Of a stretch of 40,040 bases of DNA, positions 32,729 through 40,040 are shown piece by piece. This DNA is from CAYTSA01 sp964440345 (GTDB taxonomy: Bacteria > Desulfobacterota > Desulfovibrionia > Desulfovibrionales > Desulfovibrionaceae). Within the stretch, counting starts at the first letter, position 1. Every line of letters begins with the position of its first letter. The notes beneath the pieces are model-generated. The model did not search any database, had not been told where the DNA came from, and worked only from the letters and a program-made list of their open reading frames with translations. The stretch lies in assembly GCA_964440345.1 (NCBI GenBank), contig CAYTSA010000025.1, forward strand, positions 1 through 40,040, written 5' to 3'. Made by a program: the position numbers and the translations under genes.

Positions 32729-33268
32729 CTACGTGCGTTGTTTTCCAAATGGCGGCCAGGGGCGCCGTAAAACAACTCCACAGTACTTGCGCCTCCAGTA
32801 CATGTATGCAGCCAAGCACAACAATCCCGCATCACGGAACAGCGCTTGCCACAGCCCGTGATACGCCTCTGCCTCTGGGTCGCCTGGCCCGTAGCACCCA
32901 CAATCCACGTCCAGGCCCAGCCACAAGCCGTAAGAAAGCACCGCCATGAACATCAGAGTAAGACCTGTAAGCGCCGCCAACGAACCGCGTATGTCAAACA
33001 ACACCCCGGCTCCCGCCAACAGCTCCACCGCGACGATGGTCACAGCCGCCCACGGCGCCAGGCCATCCGGCGTCAGGCCGTACCCATCGATAATCCGCGC
33101 AAAATCTCTCAACTCCATGATTTTGCCCCCCCCGGCAAAGAGAAACGCCGCGGCGAGCACAATACGGGCCAAAAGGTAGACCTGCCGGGAAGCTAGCAGC
33201 GTCTGGATTTGGGGGGTTCTCGTCCCTCGACTGGAACTATGTTGCAGTATATGATGGCTGGACGACAT
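32729..33268 (-). CDS. MauE/DoxX-family membrane protein
   Basis: The 179-residue protein has four predicted membrane helices (from about residue 30) with the AFLFAGGGKIMELRDFA, WAAVTIVAVELLAGAGVLF and LTLMFMAVLSYGLWLG segments of the MauE/DoxX group, followed by DVDCGCYGPGD, a two-cysteine motif usual in MauE-like proteins. MauE is linked to disulfide handling or maturation of exported proteins; DoxX relates to quinone-linked thiosulfate oxidation. Paired with an exported rhodanese, a thiol or sulfane-sulfur role in the envelope is plausible but inferred. The ribosome site is weak. Confidence 0.8.
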   Translation of the reverse strand: MSSSHHILQHSSSRGTRTPQIQTLLASRQVYLLARIVLAAAFLFAGGGKIMELRDFARIIDGYGLTPDGLAPWAAVTIVAVELLAGAGVLFDIRGSLAALTGLTLMFMAVLSYGLWLGLDVDCGCYGPGDPEAEAYHGLWQALFRDAGLLCLAAYMYWRRKYCGVVLRRPWPPFGKQRT

Positions 33269-33349
33269 GCACGTTATGTACTGCTGAAACGAGAGCTAAA
33301 GCAAATCGTTTATATCTATTTGATCTTTACTTATGCATAGGCAACCTTG

Positions 33350-34051
33350 ATGCACACGACACCGAACTCCGCCAGCATCTCCGTGATAATCCCAGTGTTT
33401 CGTGAACAGGAGAACATCGGCCCGGTCCTTGCCAATGTGCTTGACGAGCAGACCTGCAAGCCGGCGCAAGTGATCGTGGCTGACGGCGACCCTGAAGCGG
33501 CAACGTTGGCCGCTGTACAGCGCAGCGAGCCTGTGTTGCTGCGAACAGCCAAAGGCCGGGCAACCCAGATGAACGCCGGAGCACGGGCCGCAACCGGCGA
33601 TGTTTTGCTGTTCTTGCACGCAGACACGCGGCTGCCGGCCAGAGGACTGGAAGAGGCGCAGCAAGCACTTGCTTCGTCCGGCCTTGTCGCTGGGGCGTTT
33701 CGGCTGCGCATTGACAGCAGCAACCCCATTGTCAAGATGGTGGAACAGTTGGCGAACATACGCACCTGGCTGAACCGCATTCCTTTCGGCGACCAGGCCA
33801 TTTTTGTCCGGGCGGAATATTTCTATCAGGCAGGAGGGTTTCCGGAGATACCCCTCATGGAAGACCTGGAGTTCATGCGGCGGTTGCCTCGCCGGCGCCA
33901 CACCCTTGCCTTGCTGCCCTCCTGCGCGGTCACATCCGCACGCCGATGGGAAGAAGAAGGCGTCGTTCGGTGTTCACTACGCAACATTTTTTTGCGGGGG
34001 CTGTACCGGGCAGGGGTGAACCCGTCCCGGCTCGCCGAGTGGTACCGCTGA
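33350..34051 (+). CDS. Family 2 glycosyltransferase (rSAM/selenodomain-associated transferase 2 type)
   Basis: The 233-residue protein has a GT-A fold start SVIIPVFREQENIGPVL, the VADGDPEA and KGRATQMNAGARAATGDVLLFLHADTRLP signatures (DAD metal site as HADT), and a C-terminal EDLEFMRRL segment. This pattern matches the TIGR04283 group, which is often found beside a radical SAM or selenium-domain protein; here no such partner is adjacent. Sugar donor and acceptor are unknown. ATG 33350 was chosen; a TTG codon immediately before it is the alternative. No strong ribosome site is present. It is divergent from the MauE gene and 113 bp before siaB. Confidence 0.85.
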   Translation: MHTTPNSASISVIIPVFREQENIGPVLANVLDEQTCKPAQVIVADGDPEAATLAAVQRSEPVLLRTAKGRATQMNAGARAATGDVLLFLHADTRLPARGLEEAQQALASSGLVAGAFRLRIDSSNPIVKMVEQLANIRTWLNRIPFGDQAIFVRAEYFYQAGGFPEIPLMEDLEFMRRLPRRRHTLALLPSCAVTSARRWEEEGVVRCSLRNIFLRGLYRAGVNPSRLAEWYR

Positions 34052-34081
34052 AACATGAGCCATCGGTAGGGCTTGAACTGC

Positions 34082-34110
34082 TTGAAATGTTGCCAGTACC
34101 TGTATAGGAT
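34082..34110 (+). promoter_or_regulatory. Predicted promoter of the siaB-siaC-kinase-phosphatase operon
   Basis: TTGAAA (34082-34087, five of six to the -35 consensus) and TAGGAT (34105-34110, four of six to -10) are separated by 17 bp and lie about 55 bp before the siaB ATG. This would place one transcription start ahead of the five overlapping genes. Sequence prediction only. Confidence 0.5.
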
Positions 34111-34164
34111 TGGGTTGGTAACGTTCCGATACATCTCCTGCCCACTAGAAAGCGGAGTTCATTC

Positions 34165-34713
34165 ATGATTACGGACATTTTCTCGTTTTATCAGGATTTG
34201 AAGAAGGAAGGCATCATGTTCTGTTTCAGCGGCCCCACATCGCAAGGAGTGGTTGAGGGCGTCGGCGAGGCTTTGCGGTACAAGATGGAGCTGGACGAGA
34301 CGTCTGTGAGCATCTCTACCCGAGTGTTCTCCATTTTTGTGGAGCAGATGCAAAATGTTGTTAACTACTCCGCCGAACGGGTTGAGGGCGCCAAGGAGCC
34401 CAAAGGCGATTTGCGGTACGGGGTGATCGTAGTGGGCCGCGAAGGAGACAGTTTTTACATCATCAGCGGCAACTACGTGAGTAAACAAGACAGCGAGCGT
34501 CTTTCGGCTATACTGGGCAAGCTGGGCGGCATGTCCAAAGACGAGATGAAGGCGTATTTCAAGGAACAGCGCCGCAAGGGGCCGGACGCCATGAGCAAGG
34601 GAGCGGGGTTGGGCTTTATTGAGACTGCCCGCCGGGCCTCGCAGCCTATTGAACACCAGATTGAACCCATTGACGACACAACCAATTTTTTCTCCATAAG
34701 AGCCATTATATGA
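34165..34713 (+). CDS. siaB: SiaB-family protein kinase (DUF6272)
   Basis: The 182-residue protein matches the SiaB/DUF6272 family of GHKL-type serine/threonine kinases that phosphorylate SiaC. A family-typical N-terminus (FYQDLKKEGIMFCFSGPTSQGVVEG) is followed by an N-box-like EQMQNVVNYSAE (about residues 69-80) and a glycine-rich ATP-lid element KGAGLGFIETARRAS (about 146-160). GGAG lies seven bases before the ATG, and a promoter-like element is upstream. The next gene, siaC1, overlaps it by four bases (ATGA), so kinase and substrate are co-translated. The family call rests on my recognition of the pattern; a profile search would be decisive. Confidence 0.8.
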   Translation: MITDIFSFYQDLKKEGIMFCFSGPTSQGVVEGVGEALRYKMELDETSVSISTRVFSIFVEQMQNVVNYSAERVEGAKEPKGDLRYGVIVVGREGDSFYIISGNYVSKQDSERLSAILGKLGGMSKDEMKAYFKEQRRKGPDAMSKGAGLGFIETARRASQPIEHQIEPIDDTTNFFSIRAII

Positions 34714-35123
34714 CAGAGTCAACCATGGACGCACTTCATTTTCCAGCAACCAAAGCGACGCCAGAAGTCGCTTTTACCCCGGCCAGCGGTCTTTTAACCA
34801 TCAGCGGCGAATCATACCCTGAGAACGCCGCCGCCTTTTACGCGCCCATTTATCAGGCAGTGCAGAAGCACCTGGAAGAGACAAACAGCCCTTTGCAAGT
34901 CAGGCTTTCTTTCACGTATTTCAACAGCTCCAGCTCCAAGGCTTTAATGAATCTTTTTGACCTGCTGGAATCTACAGCCCAACAAGACCGTGATATCAGC
35001 GTAGAATGGCTCTACCATCCGGAGAATGAAACTGTATATGAATGCGGAGAAGAGTTCATGGAAGACCTTGAAAATTTGACTTTTACTTTGACTCCCTGCG
35101 ACTGTGACCGCCGGAGCTCTTGA
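34710..35123 (+). CDS. siaC: SiaC-family regulatory phosphoprotein, paralogue 1 (DUF1987)
   Basis: The 137-residue soluble protein has the DUF1987 pattern: SGESYPENAAAFYAPIYQ, then FTYFNSSSSKALMNLFDLL and SVEWLYHPENETVYECGEEF. In Pseudomonas aeruginosa SiaC a single Thr/Ser is phosphorylated by SiaB and dephosphorylated by the PP2C phosphatase SiaA; the unmodified form binds a target. Here the acceptor probably lies in the Ser73-Ser76 run, which is inference. The C-terminus (CDCDRRSS) is Cys-rich and differs from paralogue 2. The ATG overlaps siaB (ATGA), and the kinase gene starts 2 bp after the stop. Confidence 0.82.
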   Translation: MTESTMDALHFPATKATPEVAFTPASGLLTISGESYPENAAAFYAPIYQAVQKHLEETNSPLQVRLSFTYFNSSSSKALMNLFDLLESTAQQDRDISVEWLYHPENETVYECGEEFMEDLENLTFTLTPCDCDRRSS

Positions 35124-35125
35124 AC

Positions 35126-37288
35126 ATGAAAAACGGAAACCTGTTTCATCACGAAGAAGAGGTCATCAAAAATGCCCGCGCGTTAATTGAGCAGGCCCGC
35201 CCGGAAGAGTATGAGCAGCTCTTGGCTGAGTACGAGAAGCTATGCCGGCAGGTGAAAAGCCTGGTCAACATCAGTGACTTGATGCAGAAGGACTTGAACC
35301 AGCTAAACGAAGAAGTCCACCAAGCCCACAGCGACCTGGAGTTAAAGAACAACCAGCTCATGGACTTGTCTGGCCAGTTGGCCCTGGCCCTGGAACAGAG
35401 CGAGAAGCAGTATCAGGGCTTTTTCCAGAATGCAGTAGAAGGTATTTTCCGGATATCTCCATCCGGGATGATAGCCACCGCCAACCCGGCCATGGCCGTT
35501 ACATTCGGTTTTTCCTCGCCCCAGGAGCTGGCTGCCCAAAGCCGTGAAGTACGCGACTATTTTGTCAACAGCAATGAACAGGAAGCTCTGTACGCAGAGT
35601 TGGAATCATCCGGCCGGGTGTCTGAGCGCCGGGTCACCCTGCGCAAAAAAAACGGCAAGCCGTTCCGGGCCTCCATTACCGCCTGGGCGGTAAAAGGCGA
35701 CGACGGGGCAGTGCAATATTACGAAGGCGTGCTCGCCGATGTGACCGAACGCGAAGAGGTGGAAGAAGCCCAACGCGAGCGTGAGGCCGCCGAAGCAGCC
35801 AGCCAGGCAAAAAGCCGCTTTCTGGCCAAAATGAGCCATGAAATCCGCACCCCGCTCAACGCCATTCTGGGCATGACAGAAATCGTGCTGCGCACAGACT
35901 TGACCCCGGACCAGCGTGAGCATCTTGAAACCGTCCGCGACGCCGGCGACCACCTGCTGGACATCATCAATGACGTATTGGATTTTTCCAAGCTGGAAGC
36001 CCGGCGGCTGCAACTGGATCAGGCGGACTTTGACCTGAACAGAGTGCTGGAGTCCACGCTGAACACCTTGTCTGTCAGCGCGCGGCAAAAAAAACTGAAC
36101 CTTTCTCTGCATATTGACCCCAAAACGCCCCTGGCCCTGCACGGCGACCCCGGCCGGCTGCGGCAAGTCTTGGTTAACCTGATGGGCAACGCGATAAAAT
36201 TTACGGAAAAAGGCTCTGTCGCCGTCTCTGTTGCTCCGGGTACAGTGTCTGAAACGACCATAGAGCTCCATTTCTCTGTGGCTGACACCGGCATCGGCAT
36301 TTCCGAAGAGCATCAACAAGATATTTTCAAAGATTTCACTCAATCCGACCTTTCCATTTACCGAAAATACGGCGGCACCGGACTGGGCTTGTCTATCGCT
36401 CGCGATATCATCCACATGATGGGCGGCGATATTTCTGTGCGCAGCGAGCCAGACCACGGCAGCACCTTCTCCTTTACTGCCGTGTTCCTCCCGGCCATGG
36501 ATAAGCCAACTCTGCACCAAGCCCCCGCGCCCCAGCAAAAAAAAGCGCCCATGCAGGTGCTTGTGGTGGAGGACAATCCGGTCAACGCCAAGGTCGTTGA
36601 ACTGCTGCTCAAGGATATGGGGCACTCGGCTGTCACCGTTGCATCCGGCGAGGAGGCCCTGGAGCAGCTTAACCAGAACCTTGAGACAGACCTGGTGCTC
36701 ATGGACCTGGAAATGCCCGGCATGGACGGGCTTGAGGCTACGCGCCGCATGCGCCAGCTGAAAGGGACGTACTTACCCATTGCAGCCATGACAGCCCACG
36801 CTTTTCACGAAGTGCAGCGCGATTGCCTGGCCGCCGGCATGGACGACTTCATCACCAAGCCAATCAAAAACGATGAACTGGCCAACCTGCTGCAGCGGGT
36901 GGCAGACAGGAACGCCAAGCCCGAGGCCGAGGAAGATGAAACGAGTGGCGCTCCTGTGTTGGACAGCGACCGGGCCCGGCGCGAAATGGGTCTGAGCGCT
37001 GAGGACTTTCATCAGTGCTTCAATTTGGCGGTGGGGGAGTTGGCGACGGAAATGCGCCGCATGGGCTCTGCGGCCACCGGCCAGGAAACTGCCCGCCTGG
37101 CCCACTCTCTAAAAACTACCGCCGGCCACATGGGCGCGTATGAGATGCGCGCCGCAGCCATAAATTTGGAGCAAGCAGCAAAAGTAAACGACGCCATAAG
37201 CATGTCTAAAAACTTAGACAAACTGAAGGAGAGTTACGTACGGCTGCTCGCAGCCGTGCAGCATTCTGAGGGGAACGAAAACGCATGA
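35126..37288 (+). CDS. PAS hybrid histidine kinase with receiver and Hpt domains
   Basis: The 720-residue soluble protein has, in order, an N-terminal coiled coil (about residues 10-95), a PAS domain (about 95-210), HisKA with the phospho-acceptor His238 in KMSHEIRTPLN, a HATPase domain (about 340-460, with NLMGNAIKFT, DTGIGI and GGTGLGLSIA), a receiver domain (about 475-595, acceptor Asp527 in LVLMDLEMPGMDG) and a C-terminal Hpt domain (about 610-710, acceptor His660 in LAHSLKTTAGHMG). All acceptor residues are intact, so a His-Asp-His relay within one protein is possible. No membrane segment is seen. Start ATG 35126 has GGAG nine bases upstream; a TTG at 35120 is less likely. It overlaps the phosphatase gene (ATGA). 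Confidence 0.93.
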   Translation: MKNGNLFHHEEEVIKNARALIEQARPEEYEQLLAEYEKLCRQVKSLVNISDLMQKDLNQLNEEVHQAHSDLELKNNQLMDLSGQLALALEQSEKQYQGFFQNAVEGIFRISPSGMIATANPAMAVTFGFSSPQELAAQSREVRDYFVNSNEQEALYAELESSGRVSERRVTLRKKNGKPFRASITAWAVKGDDGAVQYYEGVLADVTEREEVEEAQREREAAEAASQAKSRFLAKMSHEIRTPLNAILGMTEIVLRTDLTPDQREHLETVRDAGDHLLDIINDVLDFSKLEARRLQLDQADFDLNRVLESTLNTLSVSARQKKLNLSLHIDPKTPLALHGDPGRLRQVLVNLMGNAIKFTEKGSVAVSVAPGTVSETTIELHFSVADTGIGISEEHQQDIFKDFTQSDLSIYRKYGGTGLGLSIARDIIHMMGGDISVRSEPDHGSTFSFTAVFLPAMDKPTLHQAPAPQQKKAPMQVLVVEDNPVNAKVVELLLKDMGHSAVTVASGEEALEQLNQNLETDLVLMDLEMPGMDGLEATRRMRQLKGTYLPIAAMTAHAFHEVQRDCLAAGMDDFITKPIKNDELANLLQRVADRNAKPEAEEDETSGAPVLDSDRARREMGLSAEDFHQCFNLAVGELATEMRRMGSAATGQETARLAHSLKTTAGHMGAYEMRAAAINLEQAAKVNDAISMSKNLDKLKESYVRLLAAVQHSEGNENA

Positions 37289-38502
37289 GCCGCAAATCTT
37301 GCATCCTTATCGTGGACGACATGCCCACGAACATCAACATCTTGGGCTCTGCTCTGGCAAGCGACTATGAATTGCGTGTGGCCACTTCCGGGGACGCCGC
37401 CCTGGAGGTCGTCAAACAGCATCAGCCCGACTGCGTGCTCCTGGACATCGTCATGCCCGGCCTGGACGGGTATGAAGTATGCCGCCGTCTTAAAAACAAT
37501 CCGAAAACCAAAGACATCCCCGTCATCTTCATTACTGCCATGAGCGAGGAAGAGGATGAAACCAAAGGCCTGGAGTTGGGCGCTGCAGATTACATCACCA
37601 AACCTTTTCGCACTGGCATCGTTCAGGCCCGGGTCAACGCCGTGCTCGCCTTGAAAAAGGAAATGGACGCCAGAATGGCCTTGACCCGCCGGCTGGAAGA
37701 GGCCAATCGGCGCATCATGGACTCCATTGAATACGCCCGGTCCATCCAACGGGCCTTTTTGCCCCGGCGCGAGGTCATCGCCAGCGAAATCGACGACCAT
37801 TTCATTATCTGGCGGCCCAAGGACATCATCGGCGGCGATATCTTCTGGTTCAAAGGCAAAGACAAAGCCTTTCACTGGGCTGTGCTTGACTGCACTGGAC
37901 ACGGCGTGCCTGGCGCCATTATGACCATGATCGCCGGGGCCAGCCTGAACCGGGTCATGGACGACATGCCCGGCGCAGACCCCGGGGCCATGCTCGCCGC
38001 CTTGAACCGGCTCATTCGCGCCTCCCTGGGCCAGCGCCCGAAAAAAGACCTCTCCGACGATGGGCTGGACATGGGCCTATGCCGCGTGGATCGCAACGCC
38101 GGCAGAATCGTCTTTTCAGGCGCTCGCATCGGGCTCTACTATGTGGACCAGCAACCGCCTGGCCTGGCCGCCGTGCATCAGGTTAAAGGCGACAAACAGT
38201 CCATCGGCTATTCCTCGTCTGACCCAGACTTCGTTTATTCTGATACTACCGTAGAGCTTACGCCAGGCCGCCGGTTCTACATGACAACAGATGGTTTTAC
38301 CGACCAACTGGGGGGGGACAAGGGGTTTTCCTTTGGCCGCAAACGGTTTGTCCGCTTTCTGGAAGAACATAGCAAGAAGTCCTTTGCAGAGCAAAAAAAG
38401 CTGCTGGAAGAAACATTTGAAACCTACAAAGGAAACCAACCACAAATGGACGACATTACTGTCATTGGGTTTGAAGTGACAGATTCCGTTGGGGGGCAAT
38501 AA
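37285..38502 (+). CDS. Receiver-PP2C (SpoIIE-type) protein phosphatase
   Basis: The 405-residue protein joins a receiver domain (about residues 5-120, acceptor Asp54 in VLLDIVMPGLDG, Lys near KPF) to a linker helix (SIEYARSIQRAFLP) and a PP2C/SpoIIE phosphatase domain (about 180-395) with IIGGDIFWF, DCTGHGVPGAIMTMIAG, TDGFTDQLGGD and DDITVIG; the metal-binding Asp residues are present. SiaA, the known phosphatase of SiaC, has the same phosphatase type but is membrane-bound with a HAMP domain. Here the receiver probably takes phosphate from the upstream kinase's Hpt domain and switches the phosphatase; substrates would be the two SiaC proteins. It overlaps the kinase gene by four bases and siaC2 by one. 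Confidence 0.92.
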   Translation: MSRKSCILIVDDMPTNINILGSALASDYELRVATSGDAALEVVKQHQPDCVLLDIVMPGLDGYEVCRRLKNNPKTKDIPVIFITAMSEEEDETKGLELGAADYITKPFRTGIVQARVNAVLALKKEMDARMALTRRLEEANRRIMDSIEYARSIQRAFLPRREVIASEIDDHFIIWRPKDIIGGDIFWFKGKDKAFHWAVLDCTGHGVPGAIMTMIAGASLNRVMDDMPGADPGAMLAALNRLIRASLGQRPKKDLSDDGLDMGLCRVDRNAGRIVFSGARIGLYYVDQQPPGLAAVHQVKGDKQSIGYSSSDPDFVYSDTTVELTPGRRFYMTTDGFTDQLGGDKGFSFGRKRFVRFLEEHSKKSFAEQKKLLEETFETYKGNQPQMDDITVIGFEVTDSVGGQ

Positions 38503-38891
38503 TGGAGCCATTACACATTGACGAAACCCTGTCCTCTCCGGCTGTGCAGGCTGTGGCGGAGGAAAGCGTCGGCCGCATCAATCTATCTGGAAAATCCTAT
38601 CCGGAGAACGCCGCCGCGTTCTATAGTCCGCTGTTTGAATGGACCGAACAGTTCCTCCTGGAAAATGCTGACGCTCCCCTGGCTGTAGAAATAGAAATGC
38701 TCTACTTGAACAGCTCCAGCTCAAAAATATTCATGAATTTGTTTGAGATGCTGGACGAGGCGGCGGCAAGCGGCGCGGCAGTGTCTGTACGCTGGCTTTA
38801 TGATCCTGAAAATGAAACTGCCCAGGAAATCGGCGCAGAGTTTCAAGAAGACGTGGACCGTCTACATATCGAGTTGGTTGAAAAAAGATAA
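38502..38891 (+). CDS. SiaC-family regulatory phosphoprotein, paralogue 2 (DUF1987)
   Basis: The 129-residue protein is clearly paralogous to the SiaC protein at 34710. Both share SYPENAAAFY, an LNSSSSK-type run (here Ser71-Ser74) and WLYDPENETAQE / EFQED. It lacks the Cys-rich tail of paralogue 1. It would be a second phosphoprotein of the same kinase/phosphatase pair. Its ATG shares one base with the phosphatase stop (TAATG). It is the last gene of the operon; only 29 bp without a clear terminator hairpin separate it from the stop of the converging kinase gene. Confidence 0.82.
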   Translation: MEPLHIDETLSSPAVQAVAEESVGRINLSGKSYPENAAAFYSPLFEWTEQFLLENADAPLAVEIEMLYLNSSSSKIFMNLFEMLDEAAASGAAVSVRWLYDPENETAQEIGAEFQEDVDRLHIELVEKR

Positions 38892-38920
38892 GAGCAGCGA
38901 AAAAAAACGGTTGCACCCTG

Positions 38921-40040
38921 TTATCCTGGCAGGTTCTGCACGATCTTGCGCAGCTCGTCCATATCCACAGGTTTAGGCAGATAATCGTCAGCGCCGGCGG
39001 CAATAAAGGTTTCCTGGTCGCCTTCCATGGCAAAAGCGGTGAGAGCAACAATAGGGATTTGCTGCGATTTCTTGCCAGCCAGTCCCTGGCGAATGGACCG
39101 AATGGCCTGCAGACCGTCAACTTCCGGCATTTGGATATCCATAAAGATGGCGTCCGGAGAGCATTTCTGGACTTTTTCCAAAGCTTCTGCGCCGTTGGAG
39201 GCTGTGATTACCGTGCAGCCCATTTTCTGCAGCATGCTGACCAGAGCCTTGCAGCTCATCGGGTCATCCTCCGCCAGCAAAACCATCAAACCCGAGCCTG
39301 CGGACGCCATATCTTGAAGCGCCCCGGCGCACTCGTCCTCAGCTGGCTCCTCCGGGGGCTCAGCCAAAGAGACACAAAAGTAAAAAGATGCGCCTTTTCC
39401 GGGCTGGCCTGCGGCGTCAATCTCCCCGGCCATGAGCTTGACCAGGCTTCGGGCGATGGACAGCCCAAGCCCAGCGCCTTGTTGCGGCCGGGAGTAGCCT
39501 CCCTCCAGCTGCGTGAATGGCTCGAACAACTTGTCCGCCTCTCCTTCCGGCAAGCCTTCGCCTGTGTCCTCCACAGCAAAGAGTACGCGGCGCAACGTTG
39601 GGTCAGCCGAAACCAAAGGGTAAACCTCCATAGTAATTTCACCCTTTGATGTAAACTTGAAAGCGTTGCCTACCAAGTTGTTAAGCACTTGCTGCAACCT
39701 GTACCCGTCGCCTTGCAAGCGGCCCGGGACATCTGGATGCACGTACACAACAAATTGCAGCGAATCAGTGGCGGATGAGGCAAAAAGCGTCTGCACAGAA
39801 TTGATCACGTCGGCCAGAGAAAAGGGCTCCTGCTTCATTGTCAGCCGGCCCGCCTCCACCTTGGAAATATCCAGAATATCGCCGAGCAGCCGATTCAACC
39901 GCCGGCAGGAAGTTTCCGCTGCATCCACATAGCCATGCTGCTCCTCATCCAAATCGGTGGTTTCCATGAGCTGCAGCATGCCGAGTACGCCGTTCAAGGG
40001 GGTGCGTATCTCGTGGCTCATGTTTGCCAGAAATTCCGAC
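38921..40040 (-). CDS. Hybrid histidine kinase, C-terminal part (5' end outside window)
   Basis: The frame stops at 38921 and remains open through the right edge, so the N-terminus is missing. The visible 373 residues contain HisKA (SEFLANMSHEIRTPLNGVLG, with the acceptor His), HATPase (NNLVGNAFKFT, DTGEGLPEG, GAGLGLSIARSL) and a receiver domain (LLAEDDPMSCKAL, acceptor Asp in AIFMDIQMPEVDG, KPVDMDEL). There is no Hpt domain at its C-terminus. It converges on the siaC2 gene with 29 bp between them. It may send signals into the neighbouring relay, for example through the Hpt of the upstream kinase, but this is speculation. Confidence 0.92.
   Translation of the reverse strand, partial: SEFLANMSHEIRTPLNGVLGMLQLMETTDLDEEQHGYVDAAETSCRRLNRLLGDILDISKVEAGRLTMKQEPFSLADVINSVQTLFASSATDSLQFVVYVHPDVPGRLQGDGYRLQQVLNNLVGNAFKFTSKGEITMEVYPLVSADPTLRRVLFAVEDTGEGLPEGEADKLFEPFTQLEGGYSRPQQGAGLGLSIARSLVKLMAGEIDAAGQPGKGASFYFCVSLAEPPEEPAEDECAGALQDMASAGSGLMVLLAEDDPMSCKALVSMLQKMGCTVITASNGAEALEKVQKCSPDAIFMDIQMPEVDGLQAIRSIRQGLAGKKSQQIPIVALTAFAMEGDQETFIAAGADDYLPKPVDMDELRKIVQNLPG

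Noticed and set aside
32712..32819. N-terminal extension of the exported rhodanese
   Set aside because: It overlaps the MauE gene, and AGGAGG plus the signal peptide point to GTG 32711.

Overview
The window looks like a chromosomal core segment of a sulfate-reducing deltaproteobacterium (Desulfobacterota), most likely of the order Desulfovibrionales. This is inferred from three things. The F1Fo ATP synthase operon has two b-type subunits (b' and b) and no a or c gene beside it. A MoeA protein is fused to a periplasmic-binding-type domain. mreBCD, mrdAB, bactofilin, atp, glmU, zapB/zapA, 6S RNA and rny lie in one long collinear block on the minus strand. Base composition is moderately GC-rich and even. 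I saw no insertion sequence, phage gene, CRISPR array, tRNA or rRNA. The species cannot be named from the sequence alone.

Layout. 1-2.8 kb: the 3' end of a fliM-like flagellar switch gene meets a minus-strand group (tandem HD/HD-GYP protein, UbiA-type prenyltransferase, membrane rhodanese). 2.9-5.1 kb: an RlmD-type 23S rRNA uracil methyltransferase and a Sir2 deacylase. 5.2-9.5 kb: the Tol-Pal envelope system (tolQ, tolR, tolA, tolB, pal), ending in a strong terminator. 9.7-12.1 kb: a PAS-PAS-GGDEF-EAL c-di-GMP protein and a small zinc-ribbon protein. 12.2-30.5 kb, all on the minus strand: MreB, MreC, MreD, PBP2, RodA, bactofilin, ATP synthase, GlmU, ZapB-like, ZapA, 6S RNA, RNase Y, MoeA fusion, thioesterase. 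Read in transcription order, this block joins cell-shape and wall-elongation machinery to energy production, wall precursor synthesis, division and RNA control. 30.6-34.1 kb: a YhcC-type radical SAM protein, an O6-alkylguanine-DNA alkyltransferase, a MauE/DoxX plus exported rhodanese pair, and a family 2 glycosyltransferase.

34.1-40 kb is the most interesting region. Five tightly overlapping plus-strand genes encode a SiaB-type kinase, a SiaC-type phosphoprotein, a PAS hybrid histidine kinase with receiver and Hpt domains, a receiver-PP2C phosphatase, and a second SiaC-type phosphoprotein. A second hybrid histidine kinase converges on them and runs off the window. I read this as a two-component phosphorelay that gates a serine/threonine partner switch. 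It resembles SiaABCD, but it has no adjacent diguanylate cyclase, two SiaC paralogues, and a soluble receiver-controlled phosphatase instead of a membrane-bound SiaA.

Other points of note: mreC appears to start at a rare ATT codon overlapping the mreB stop; the HD/HD-GYP gene looks leaderless; and a 6S RNA of about 185 nt sits between zapA and rny.
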